Assembly (NCBI RefSeq): GCF_000369005.1
Contig: NZ_KB849764.1
Coordinates: forward strand, 770,086 to 834,085
Direction: 5' to 3'
Source: Acinetobacter beijerinckii CIP 110307
Lineage (GTDB): Bacteria; Pseudomonadota; Gammaproteobacteria; Pseudomonadales; Moraxellaceae
DNA: 64,000 nt
The translations under genes were made by a program, and so were the position numbers. The notes under the pieces were generated by a model that worked only from the letters and a program-made list of their open reading frames with translations, ran no database searches and was not told where the DNA came from. How positions within the stretch are numbered: the first letter of the stretch is position 1; each line of letters begins with the position of its first letter. Shown one piece after another: positions 35,877 through 43,828 of the stretch.

Positions 35877-36524
35877 ATGCTGTTTAACACTGTAAAAAAT
35901 CAATTAAAGAAATCTAGTTACATCATTACATTGGGTTGTATTTGCTCAACATTTACCTACGCAGAATCTATTGACTGTGTAAGTAACAATGTTGATCTAA
36001 ATAAAATATGCTCAAAACAATATAGTGAACAACGCCAGAAGTTGAACACTAAGTTTTTAACAGCCTATCTTGTGACAGATGCGCCTACACAATTACTGCA
36101 TGACACTCAAAAGCTTTGGATAAAACAAATTTCACAATGCAAAAGTAAAGCATGTTTTCAGCAGCAATTTGATGTTCGTTTAGATGATTTAAACTTTTAT
36201 ACATCCATGAATCAAACATTGACCCAACATTATTTAAAATATGAACAAGGAAAAATTGCGAAACAGCCTGTTCATTTAAAAATCCATCAACTTGATAAAG
36301 ATAAGCTCAAGATTGAAGGTGTGGCATATCGCAATACAAACAATCGCCTAGAAACTCAGATACTCTCATTACTTGCTTATAGTACGCCCGATCAAAAGAA
36401 TCAAATCGTAGATAACGAAAAAAAATGCCAATATCAATTTGACTATCAAAAGGCATTATTAATCGTCAGAAGCGAACAGAAAGGTTGTAATCGTTTTACG
36501 GGTATTTATCGTTTGTATGATTAG
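35877..36524 (+). CDS. Secreted LprI/DUF1311-like protein
   Basis: About 215 residues. A signal peptide (hydrophobic core IITLGCICSTFTYA) is followed by an LprI-type N-terminal domain: IDCVSNNVDLNKICSKQY, Q..WI, then QCKSKACFQQQFDVRLDDLN, with four spaced cysteines that probably form disulphides in the periplasm. LprI-like domains have been linked to lysozyme inhibition in some bacteria. The C-terminal 100 residues, with a Cys pair, are not recognised. Start at the ATG (35877); a GTG six bases earlier is also possible. Confidence 0.72.
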   Translation: MLFNTVKNQLKKSSYIITLGCICSTFTYAESIDCVSNNVDLNKICSKQYSEQRQKLNTKFLTAYLVTDAPTQLLHDTQKLWIKQISQCKSKACFQQQFDVRLDDLNFYTSMNQTLTQHYLKYEQGKIAKQPVHLKIHQLDKDKLKIEGVAYRNTNNRLETQILSLLAYSTPDQKNQIVDNEKKCQYQFDYQKALLIVRSEQKGCNRFTGIYRLYD

Positions 36525-36530
36525 TCTGTT

Positions 36531-36562
36531 AAAAGAAGCCGATTTAAACATCGGCTTCTTTT
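36531..36562. terminator. Bidirectional terminator between the LprI-like gene and dadA
   Basis: Perfect 13-base stem, AAAAGAAGCCGAT with ATCGGCTTCTTTT, around six bases. It lies six bases past one stop and three before the other. Confidence 0.92.
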
Positions 36563-36565
36563 AAT

Positions 36566-37810
36566 TTAAGTCGGGAATTTTTGAGAAATTTCTTGGCTAA
36601 TAACAACTGCTGTTGCGGCAGATAAAGTCCAGCCTAAATGCCCATGACCTGTATTGTAAAATACTCGTGAATGTTTACCTTGCTTCACTACTGGTAACAT
36701 ATTTGGCATCATTGGACGTAAGCCAGCCCAAGGCACGACATGCTCAGTAGAAATATCAAAGTTTTGATTAACCCAATTAACAAGAGGCTGAATTCGATCT
36801 GCACGGATATCACGGTTATAACCATTAAACTCAGCCGTACCCGCCACGCGAAATCGATCTGCTCCAAGTCTAGAAGTTACAATTTTTGCACTCTCATCTA
36901 GCAAACTAACCCAAGGTGCATTTTTTACACTTTGTTCATCTTTGAGTTGTACTGTAATCGAATAGCCTTTAACTGGATAAACATTAACGCTATCACCCAA
37001 CATATCAGCTAATTGATAACTCCCCACGCCACCACATACTAAAATTAGGTCGGCTTCAATAATAGTTTGCTCTTGAGATTCAGAATGCATATTTTCAGAA
37101 CTGTTTTTGCATTGAATGATGACTTTATCTTGTTCACATTTCACATCAACAACATCCAGCCCGAAACGATATTTAACCCCATAAGCCTCGGTTCTTTCTG
37201 CTAAACCAACAGAATATTTGTGAATATCTCCTGTGGCATCGCCAGCAGTGTAGTAGCCACCGTAATACTCCCCTGTTAAATTGGGCTCTATCGCTTTCAT
37301 TTCCTCAGGTGTTATAGCATTACGTTCAAGTTTCCCTTCAACCAGAACATCATTAACTTTTTTAGCAATTTCAAAGTCTTCTTTAGTGTGATACATATGC
37401 AAAATACCACGCTTTTCTAGATCAAAAGAAATACCTTCTTTATCTGCAACTTCAAACAATCGCTGTCTTGCTAATAAAGCCAAACGAACTGTTTCAATAG
37501 TGTTGGCTTTGTAGTTTTTAATATGGGTCAAAAACTCAACGAGCCAACGATATTTGTGCATACTAAAAGATGGATTGAGCAATAATGGTGCATCTTTTTT
37601 GCCCATCCATTTCATACCTTTTAGCACAGTCGCTTTTTGATTCCAGACTTCAGCATTACAGGCAGATAATTGACCACCATTTGCAAATGATGTTTCCATT
37701 GCTGGAAATAAATGGCGATCAATAACGGTGACTTGATAACCCAATTTAATTAATTCATACGCAGATGTTACACCTGTAATCCCCGCACCAATAACAACAA
37801 CATGTGGCAT
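36566..37810 (-). CDS. dadA: D-amino acid dehydrogenase (DadA family), glycine-riboswitch controlled
   Basis: FAD enzyme of the DAO/DadA family that oxidatively deaminates D-amino acids at the inner membrane. 414 residues: N-terminal GxGxxG FAD loop at 8-13 (VVVIGAGITGVTSAYEL), SFANGGQLSACNAEVWN, and a C-terminal GHGHLGWTLSAATA, all typical of DadA. The start at 37810 follows AGGGAGTTGCT. A tandem glycine riboswitch occupies the leader, implying that glycine controls the gene. Glycine itself, sarcosine or D-alanine are therefore candidate substrates. No alanine racemase gene is adjacent, unlike E. coli dadAX. Confidence 0.88.
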   Translation of the reverse strand: MPHVVVIGAGITGVTSAYELIKLGYQVTVIDRHLFPAMETSFANGGQLSACNAEVWNQKATVLKGMKWMGKKDAPLLLNPSFSMHKYRWLVEFLTHIKNYKANTIETVRLALLARQRLFEVADKEGISFDLEKRGILHMYHTKEDFEIAKKVNDVLVEGKLERNAITPEEMKAIEPNLTGEYYGGYYTAGDATGDIHKYSVGLAERTEAYGVKYRFGLDVVDVKCEQDKVIIQCKNSSENMHSESQEQTIIEADLILVCGGVGSYQLADMLGDSVNVYPVKGYSITVQLKDEQSVKNAPWVSLLDESAKIVTSRLGADRFRVAGTAEFNGYNRDIRADRIQPLVNWVNQNFDISTEHVVPWAGLRPMMPNMLPVVKQGKHSRVFYNTGHGHLGWTLSAATAVVISQEISQKFPT

Positions 37811-37849
37811 AGCAACTCCCTGAAATGCATAACATTTCATAAGCATAGC

Positions 37850-38066
37850 CCCATCTGTCATGGTACCTGAGAGTTTCGGCAGATGATTACCAATTAATCA
37901 TTTAGCCTTCCCCTTCGGTGAGTGTTTCATGTAGAAAAAATATTGTATATTTCTACAAATTAAGCACTGCTCTCCAGATTGTATTTCTATTATTACAGTC
38001 CTTCTGCCTGAGAGTTTCCGGGGTCGTTGCTCCTTCGGCGAGTTCATTGAAGAACTTCTCTCCCGC
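37850..38066 (-). promoter_or_regulatory. Tandem glycine riboswitch
   Basis: Read on the minus strand, the first aptamer (38066 to about 37995) begins GCGGGAGAGAAG, continues with CGCCGAAGGAGCAA and ends ACTCTCAGGCAGAAGGAC, the classic gcvT-type glycine aptamer. After a short linker a second copy begins near 37978 with CTGGAGAGCAG, has CACCGAAGGGGAAGGC and ends GCCGAAACTCTCAGGTACCA near 37855. The second aptamer has an enlarged AT-rich arm (TTTGTAGAAATATACAA-like). The dadA ribosome site lies about 40 bases downstream, with no strong terminator stem, so control may act on translation. Confidence 0.93.
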
Positions 38067-38073
38067 AATAATA

Positions 38074-38079
38074 ATTATA
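38074..38079 (-). promoter_or_regulatory. -10 box ahead of the glycine riboswitch
   Basis: Perfect TATAAT on the minus strand, ending eight bases before the first riboswitch base, the right place to start the leader RNA. No good -35 box is visible. Confidence 0.5.
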
Positions 38080-38180
38080 TCCCTACAAGCAATATATATG
38101 CCGCCTAATATTACGAACACTAAATTCTTGTAACTGTTTGTAGAGCAAGACGCATCTAACTTTAACACTAATCAGCCAAT

Positions 38181-38207
38181 AAAAAGCAGACTTCATGTCT
38201 GCTTTTA
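38181..38207 (-). terminator. Terminator of an uncharacterised gene
   Basis: Stem AAAAGCAGAC/GTCTGCTTTTT on the minus strand around ATGAA, with a T-run. It lies five bases beyond the stop of the gene at 38212. Confidence 0.85.
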
Positions 38208-38211
38208 AAAA

Positions 38212-38703
38212 TTAAAATTTACATTGCAAAATTTGTTCTGAAAGTTTGCCTTTCCATAATTCTCTCAGTGTTGGTAAATAGAACTTTTCTCCTATCATCA
38301 CCAACTCAGCATCTATTAGGGCATGGATCTCATGCATTAAGATATAATCCAACGCAATTAACGAAAATTGAGGATGTTTTTGCGAAACTTGCTTACGTTT
38401 AATTTGAGCTTTTTTCACCAATTCATTTGCAAAGTTTTTATCTTTATACGTGGTGATTGCACTTAGACGTAGCTCAATGATCCCCCAACCTTCTAATAAC
38501 TTTTTAAAAACGTCAAAGTCTTTAGAAGTTGCTTCCCAAGTCACATTTTCCAAATTATTGTCATCAGGTAATACTGGCAATAAGAGATCTGCTGTACTAG
38601 GAAATATTTTCTTTAAATTCAATAAAAATTTAACAGGATTTTCATTTGGAAGATCAGCAAACTGGATATTGGTTTTGGTGTCTGTCAAATAAATATTGAG
38701 CAT
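38212..38703 (-). CDS. Uncharacterised protein
   Basis: 163 residues, soluble, no signal peptide. Visible stretches are NPVKFLLNLKKIFPSTADLLLP, a conserved-looking WEATSKDFDVFKKLLEGWGIIELRL, then a Lys-rich helix (ELVKKAQIKRKQVSQKHP) and DYILMHEIHALIDAELVMI. I do not recognise a family. The ATG at 38703 is preferred; an in-frame start 48 bases upstream would add a Cys-rich tail of doubtful reality. Isolated between terminators. Confidence 0.6.
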   Translation of the reverse strand: MLNIYLTDTKTNIQFADLPNENPVKFLLNLKKIFPSTADLLLPVLPDDNNLENVTWEATSKDFDVFKKLLEGWGIIELRLSAITTYKDKNFANELVKKAQIKRKQVSQKHPQFSLIALDYILMHEIHALIDAELVMIGEKFYLPTLRELWKGKLSEQILQCKF

Positions 38704-38769
38704 AATGAAACAACAATCAGGTAAATCAAAAGCGTATTGTACGCAGTTCACTTTATAAAAACTACTTAT

Positions 38770-38797
38770 AAAATCCCTCTTATTAAAGAAGGATTTT
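38770..38797 (-). terminator. Terminator of fumC
   Basis: AAAATCC..CTT and AAG..GGATTTT on the minus strand form a hairpin with a small internal mismatch, 12 bases past the fumC stop, with T on the 3' side. Confidence 0.7.
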
Positions 38798-38808
38798 TAC
38801 ATTTATAT

Positions 38809-40203
38809 TTACTTACTATTTGGAGAGACCATATTTTCTGGTTTAACAACTTCATCAAATTTTTCAGCCGTAACTAAACCAAGCTCTACAGCAACCTGCT
38901 TCAATGTTTTATTTTCCTTATATGCTGTTTTCGCAACTTTGGCAGAATTTTCATAGCCAATCACTGGATTGAGTGCTGTCACCAACATCAAAGAATTATG
39001 TAAGAAATAATCAATTTTCTCACGATTTGGCTCGATCCCAACCGCGCAATGATCATTGAAGCTATTGCATGCATCTCCCAAAAGCTGAATAGATTGTAAT
39101 AAGTTATATGCAATCACTGGCATAAATACATTTAATTCAAAATTGCCTGAAGCTCCAGCAATGTTAATCGTTGTATCATTTCCTAAAACCTGAGCAACCA
39201 CCATTGTCATTGCTTCACTTTGGGTTGGATTGACTTTACCCGGCATAATACTCGAACCAGGTTCATTTTCAGGAATACGAATTTCGCCAAAACCACAACG
39301 TGGACCACTCGCCAACCAACGAATGTCATTGGCTATTTTATTTAAACTTGCAGCTAATGTTTTTAAAGCACCTGATGCAAATACCGCAGCATCGCGCCCT
39401 GCCAAAGCTTCGAATTTATTTGGAGCCGTCACAAATGGCAAACCAGTTAGTTCAGCCAATTGTTCAGCAGCTTTTACAGCATAATCTGGGTGAGCATTCA
39501 ACCCAGTGCCAACTGCCGTTCCACCTAAAGGCAGTTCATACAATCCCAAAAGAGCTTGATGTAAGCGTTTCAAACCATGTTCTAATTGCGAAACATAACC
39601 ACTAAATTCTTGCCCTAAAGTCAGTGGTGTCGCATCTTGTAAGTGTGTACGACCAATTTTAACAATATCATCAAATTCTTCTGACTTGCTCTGTAAGGTC
39701 GCTTTTAACCTTTCAATAGCAGGAATCAGTAATTCATTAATTTGAAGGCTTGCAGCAACATGGATTGCCGTTGGGAAAGAGTCATTCGTTGATTGAGCAC
39801 GATTAACATGGTCATTTGGATGAACTGGCTTTTGCTCACCTAAGGCATGTCCTAGATTTTGATTAGCAATATTTGCAATGACTTCGTTACAGTTCATGTT
39901 ACTTTGAGTACCAGAACCTGTTTGCCAAACAACTAAAGGAAATTGAGAATCCCAATCCCCGGCAATTACTTCATCCGCGGCATTTACAATATATTGGCTA
40001 AGGTCTTCTGGTAGTTGTTTTAATTCAGTATTAGTTATTGCAGCCGCTTTTTTTACCAATCCCATTGCACGAATCATTGCACGCGGTAAACGTTCTTGAC
40101 CAATTTTAAAATTCTGTAAACTTCTTTGGGTTTGCGCACCCCATAAAGCTTCATTTGGAACTTCAACCTCACCCATCGTATCGTGTTCAATTCGCATTTG
40201 CAT
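38809..40203 (-). CDS. fumC: Class II fumarate hydratase
   Basis: Oxygen-stable, iron-independent fumarase of the TCA cycle, homotetramer. 464 residues (467 in E. coli). The three superfamily signatures are seen: [17 protein letters not shown] with the substrate Ser/Thr/Asn positions, [19 protein letters not shown] with the catalytic His region, and the flexible [17 protein letters not shown] loop with the catalytic Ser. The start at ATG 40203 is preferred over a TTG six bases earlier. Monocistronic. Confidence 0.96.
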   Translation of the reverse strand: MQMRIEHDTMGEVEVPNEALWGAQTQRSLQNFKIGQERLPRAMIRAMGLVKKAAAITNTELKQLPEDLSQYIVNAADEVIAGDWDSQFPLVVWQTGSGTQSNMNCNEVIANIANQNLGHALGEQKPVHPNDHVNRAQSTNDSFPTAIHVAASLQINELLIPAIERLKATLQSKSEEFDDIVKIGRTHLQDATPLTLGQEFSGYVSQLEHGLKRLHQALLGLYELPLGGTAVGTGLNAHPDYAVKAAEQLAELTGLPFVTAPNKFEALAGRDAAVFASGALKTLAASLNKIANDIRWLASGPRCGFGEIRIPENEPGSSIMPGKVNPTQSEAMTMVVAQVLGNDTTINIAGASGNFELNVFMPVIAYNLLQSIQLLGDACNSFNDHCAVGIEPNREKIDYFLHNSLMLVTALNPVIGYENSAKVAKTAYKENKTLKQVAVELGLVTAEKFDEVVKPENMVSPNSK

Positions 40204-40357
40204 AAACAACCTCTGCTCTATTTGATTAAAATTATCACGGGCTTAAGCTGAAAAATGCTTTGGCTGGCGGAGACCTAAATATTAAATTTATAATATCTAT
40301 GAAGTCTCGAAATTATCCTAAACAAAGCAAGTCGAAATGTAAATAATAATCATTATC

Positions 40358-41365
40358 TCAATTACCATTTAAGGTGTTTTGATAAAATCGCCACTGATCT
40401 TCGATCATTTGCTTCAATGTTCGTTTAGGCGACCAATGAAGTATCTTCTGTGCCTTATCAATATTTGCACCCAATTGAGCTAATTCATCATGTTGGTATA
40501 TTGCAGGCTGAACTTTTATTTCTAACTGAGTTATTTGTGCAATTTCATCTATTAACGATTGAATAGAAGTTAGCTCAGCACTAGCGACATTAAATGCTTC
40601 TAAACAACTGGATTGTGTTTTCAACCAACTTAAAGCATGTATTACAACATCACATGCATCTAAGACATGTAGGAAACTACGTTCAACCGTTCCATCTTTG
40701 GTCTGTGCTTGATTCTGAATCTCGATACAATCTCGCTGCATCGCTGCGACTTGTAGAGCTAGAGGAACAATGTTTTTTGGTAGTTGTGTTACATATTCAC
40801 CTAACACACCATGTTCAAAGGCGCCGACAATATTGGATAAACGCAAATTTACAATTTTCCATTCATGATCTGCTTTATACGTATCTGTAATAATATCTTC
40901 AACCATTTGTTGCGAGCGAATGTATGGATTCGCATAGCGATAATTAAACTCAGTCTCTTCACTTAGTTCTGGATTTGATTGTCCGTAAACAGCTAAGCTA
41001 GAGATATTAATGAATTCTCTCACGCCCATGCGTTGCATGGCTCTTAATAAACTCATGATACTACTGACATTATCATTATAGTATTCTAATGGTTTTAACA
41101 CCGATTCTTCGAGCGATTTAAAACTTGCAGTATGAATCACAGTTTCAATAGAGTATTGTTCAAAAACTTTATTTAGAGCAGGTGTATTTCTTACATCAAC
41201 CTTTACAAATGGGATATACATTCCAGAGATATACTCTAAACGCTCCAAAATTTGCAAAGTTGAATTGGCTAAATTATCAACAATAACGATCTCTTGCCCA
41301 CGAGCCAATAAACTCAAAGCAATGTGTGAACCGATAAAGCCCAAACCACCTGTCACCAAAATCAT
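40358..41365 (-). CDS. GalE-like NAD-dependent epimerase family protein, catalytic Lys replaced
   Basis: 335-residue extended short-chain dehydrogenase similar to UDP-glucose 4-epimerase: GGLGFIGSH NAD loop (6-14), VDNLANS, a conserved ISSLAVYG strand (Ser122-Ser123) and a C-terminal SPKRTLKQMIEDQWRFY. The active-site YxxxK is Tyr148-Ile-Arg-Ser-Gln152, so the catalytic lysine is a glutamine (codon CAA). Classical epimerase chemistry should therefore be impaired, and it may use a different chemistry or be a binding protein. AAGG precedes the ATG. Divergent from tusD, with a 67-base spacer. Confidence 0.8.
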   Translation of the reverse strand: MILVTGGLGFIGSHIALSLLARGQEIVIVDNLANSTLQILERLEYISGMYIPFVKVDVRNTPALNKVFEQYSIETVIHTASFKSLEESVLKPLEYYNDNVSSIMSLLRAMQRMGVREFINISSLAVYGQSNPELSEETEFNYRYANPYIRSQQMVEDIITDTYKADHEWKIVNLRLSNIVGAFEHGVLGEYVTQLPKNIVPLALQVAAMQRDCIEIQNQAQTKDGTVERSFLHVLDACDVVIHALSWLKTQSSCLEAFNVASAELTSIQSLIDEIAQITQLEIKVQPAIYQHDELAQLGANIDKAQKILHWSPKRTLKQMIEDQWRFYQNTLNGN

Positions 41366-41432
41366 TGTATACTTACCTTCTTTTTAATCTGTCCATCATC
41401 ATTTTGCCTACGATGACCATAGTGAATGTTCA

Positions 41433-41801
41433 ATGAGTACACTACTGCTAATCACTTCTTCGCCTACTTCAGTAATTGCTTGGCATGCTTTTGGTTTAGC
41501 ACAAGCATTACATAGTAAACAGTCAGAATTTCGTGTGTTCTTTTACCAAGACGGTGTTCATGTTGCAAACGATTTACAGTGGTTTCCTGATGATCAACGC
41601 AATCTGAAACAAGAATGGCAAAAGCTCGGCATTCGACTCCCTGTCTGTGTCAGTGCTGCCCTTGCTCGGGGAATTACTGATGCGAGCAATGCGCAACGTC
41701 ATTCACTTCAACATCACAACTTAGCGCAAGGTTTTGAGCTTGTCGGACTTGGAGAGCTTGCTGATGCTGTGCAAAGCTGTTCTCGTATACTTCAATTTTA
41801 A
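41433..41801 (+). CDS. tusD: Sulfur relay protein TusD
   Basis: Subunit of the TusBCD complex, which passes persulfide sulfur from TusA to TusE for 2-thiolation of tRNA wobble uridine (mnm5s2U34) by MnmA. 122 residues; DsrE fold with the sulfur-carrying Cys72 in LPVCVSAALARG, the position of E. coli Cys78. First gene of tusDCB-tusE. The ATG is not preceded by a strong ribosome site. Confidence 0.92.
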   Translation: MSTLLLITSSPTSVIAWHAFGLAQALHSKQSEFRVFFYQDGVHVANDLQWFPDDQRNLKQEWQKLGIRLPVCVSAALARGITDASNAQRHSLQHHNLAQGFELVGLGELADAVQSCSRILQF

Positions 41802-41844
41802 TTTAAGTACATAAATAGAGTGTTGCTTTTAAAAGGTATATTGT

Positions 41845-42195
41845 GTGAAATCTGTACTCGTCATCCTAACGCAGTCTAATTTAACTAGTTTGCAGATCAA
41901 TGAAAGCTTATCTGCAACTATGGTTTTAGCAACCTTTGGTATCTCTGTCAAAGTTTTATTCAAAGATGCTGCACTCAGCCTGTTAGACAATAATTTAGAG
42001 TTCAATCAATTTAAGCAAGCATTTAAAATTGCTGCCAATATGGTCGAAAGTTTCGAATTTTATGATCTAACACCCATTTTAGTTGAGAAAAAAAATCAGC
42101 AGCTTGATAGTATTTTAAAATCTGAGCAAGAAATTGAATTTATTCAAGTCAGTCCTGAATTTATTCAATCATTTGATCATGTTCTCTATTGGTAA
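41845..42195 (+). CDS. tusC: Sulfur relay protein TusC
   Basis: 116-residue DsrF-like subunit of the TusBCD heterohexamer; structural, without the transferable cysteine. The start is GTG at 41845, behind AAAAGG. The sequence VILTQSNLTSLQINESLSATMVLATFGISVKVLF follows the family's N-terminal Rossmann-like pattern. It is more divergent than TusD and is identified largely by position between tusD and tusB and by fold pattern. Confidence 0.82.
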   Translation: MKSVLVILTQSNLTSLQINESLSATMVLATFGISVKVLFKDAALSLLDNNLEFNQFKQAFKIAANMVESFEFYDLTPILVEKKNQQLDSILKSEQEIEFIQVSPEFIQSFDHVLYW

Positions 42196-42206
42196 GTGTG
42201 CTCATC

Positions 42207-42491
42207 ATGAAAAACCGAACTCTATTTATAATTCAGTCTAATTACATGAACACCGATAAAATCTTGGTCGAATTAGCGCAAATGGCTCAAATAGAAGATT
42301 CTATAGTTGTACTAGGTGATGCGTTATTAAAACTCACAAATCCGATTGTTGATATTTATCCAAATCTTTATTGCTTAAGTAACGAACAAACACTACTTAA
42401 CAAGGAATTCAAACCACAATTTAAAGTAATCGAGTATTCAGAATTCGCTGATTTAGTCTTAAAATCTGAGAATTGTGTTTCTTTAAAGTAA
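42207..42491 (+). CDS. tusB: Sulfur relay protein TusB
   Basis: 94-residue DsrH-like protein, the smallest TusBCD subunit. The pattern TLFIIQSNYMNTDKILVELAQM then DSIVVLGDALL resembles TusB/DsrH. Identification depends on operon position as much as on sequence. The ATG at 42207 lies 11 bases after the tusC stop; an upstream TTG overlapping tusC is less likely. Confidence 0.78.
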   Translation: MKNRTLFIIQSNYMNTDKILVELAQMAQIEDSIVVLGDALLKLTNPIVDIYPNLYCLSNEQTLLNKEFKPQFKVIEYSEFADLVLKSENCVSLK

Positions 42492-42520
42492 TTTTTTTTT
42501 AAATCTGCTTAGGCTATTTT

Positions 42521-42832
42521 ATGCATTTAGAATTAGATCAGGACGGTCATTTGGTCGATTATACAATTTGGAATCAAGAGGTTGCTACAGAACTCGCAAA
42601 ATCTTTAGATTTAGAACTAACCGATTGGCATTTTGATATTCTTCATGCTGTACGCCAATTTTATCAACAATTTGGACATTCACCTGCAACACGCCCTTTG
42701 ATTAAATTCTTGATGAAAACAGTGAGCCCTGAAATCAACAACGCGGAATTACAGGAGAGGTTTAAAACAGGTTTAGTAGCTCGACATTTAAGTCGCTTAG
42801 CTGGTGTTCCTAAACCTGCAAATTGTTTGTAA
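42521..42832 (+). CDS. tusE: Sulfur relay protein TusE (DsrC family)
   Basis: Accepts sulfur from TusBCD and delivers it to MnmA for tRNA 2-thiouridine. 103 residues with the DsrC pattern: LDQDGHLVDYTIWNQEVA, LTDWHFDILHAVRQFY, GHSPATRPLIKFL and the C-terminal arm GVPKPANCL. The functional cysteine is the penultimate residue (Cys102), as in E. coli TusE. TTAGG precedes the ATG. It completes a contiguous Tus set, which in E. coli is split (tusE elsewhere). Confidence 0.93.
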   Translation: MHLELDQDGHLVDYTIWNQEVATELAKSLDLELTDWHFDILHAVRQFYQQFGHSPATRPLIKFLMKTVSPEINNAELQERFKTGLVARHLSRLAGVPKPANCL

Positions 42833-42842
42833 TCATCTTAAC

Positions 42843-43706
42843 CTAAGCAAACTTTTTAGCAAAAGCTACGCAGATAATTACCGCTATCGTTACTGCAAAC
42901 ATACTAATACTCACATGCTCATGTAATATCACGGCAGCTATAAGCAAACCAATGATTGGTTGTAACAGTTGTAACTGACCGACGGCTGCAATTCCGCCTT
43001 GTGCTAAACCTTTGTACCAAAAAAAGAATCCAATCAACATACTAAAAAATGAAACATACGCTAAACCCAACTTAGCGGACAACGAAATTTCTGCCATATT
43101 AATAGGTAAATATAGATATGCGATAAGTAACATTATAGGCAATGTCAAAATAAGAGCCCAACAAATAACCTGCCAACTGCCTAACTGCTTAGATAAAGTT
43201 CCACCCTCTGCATAGCCAAAACCGCAAAGCAATATAGCAATTAGCATGAAAATATCACCATAATTAAATGCCCATGATCCAGTTTGAAACAGCATATATC
43301 CAAAAACAAAAAGACCGCCCAATACAGCAAAAACCCAAAACATTAAGTTTGGTTTTTCACCTCCACGTAATACACCAAATATTGCTGTTGATAACGGTAA
43401 TAAACCTACAAAAACTATGGTGTGTGCTGCACTAACAAATTGAAGTGCCAAAGCTGTAAATAAAGGAAATCCAATGACGACACCAATTGCCACATAAAAT
43501 AGTGGTAACCAATCTTTTTTTTCAGGCATTTTTTGCTTTGATAATAAAATCAAAGCTAAAGCGATTACCCCTGCAATCGCAGCCCTAGCAGCAGTTAAAA
43601 AGGTCGGACTTAGCTCTAAAATTGCAACACGTGTTGCTGGTAATGAACCTGCAAAAATTACAATCCCGATTAGTCCATTCAACCAACCACTATTTAAAGA
43701 TTTCAT
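42843..43706 (-). CDS. EamA/DMT superfamily permease
   Basis: 287-residue inner-membrane protein with ten hydrophobic helices arranged as two EamA repeats (about 10-135 and 150-280), the RhaT/YdcZ-type drug/metabolite exporter fold. Typical opening is GLIGIVIFAGSLPATRVAILELSPTFLTAARAAIAG. It is divergent from a MocR-type regulator, with a 122-base spacer that contains an inverted repeat, a common arrangement for amino acid or amine exporters under PLP-regulator control. The substrate is unknown. Confidence 0.85.
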   Translation of the reverse strand: MKSLNSGWLNGLIGIVIFAGSLPATRVAILELSPTFLTAARAAIAGVIALALILLSKQKMPEKKDWLPLFYVAIGVVIGFPLFTALALQFVSAAHTIVFVGLLPLSTAIFGVLRGGEKPNLMFWVFAVLGGLFVFGYMLFQTGSWAFNYGDIFMLIAILLCGFGYAEGGTLSKQLGSWQVICWALILTLPIMLLIAYLYLPINMAEISLSAKLGLAYVSFFSMLIGFFFWYKGLAQGGIAAVGQLQLLQPIIGLLIAAVILHEHVSISMFAVTIAVIICVAFAKKFA

Positions 43707-43786
43707 TTGTCAACTCCCCATCTATATAGGGAATTTAATCTGTGATAAGGTGGATTCACCACATACAGATAAATACAATTTCAAAT

Positions 43787-43816
43787 AACTGTACTGGTAT
43801 TATTTGCAATACAGTT
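43787..43816. promoter_or_regulatory. Probable MocR operator between the exporter and its regulator
   Basis: Perfect 7-base inverted repeat AACTGTA (43787-43793) and TACAGTT (43810-43816), 16 bases apart. ATACAG is also repeated directly at 43764 and 43809. It lies within 15 bases of the regulator's start codon, so it probably mediates autorepression. Confidence 0.5.
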
Positions 43817-43828
43817 TGAGAGAAATAG

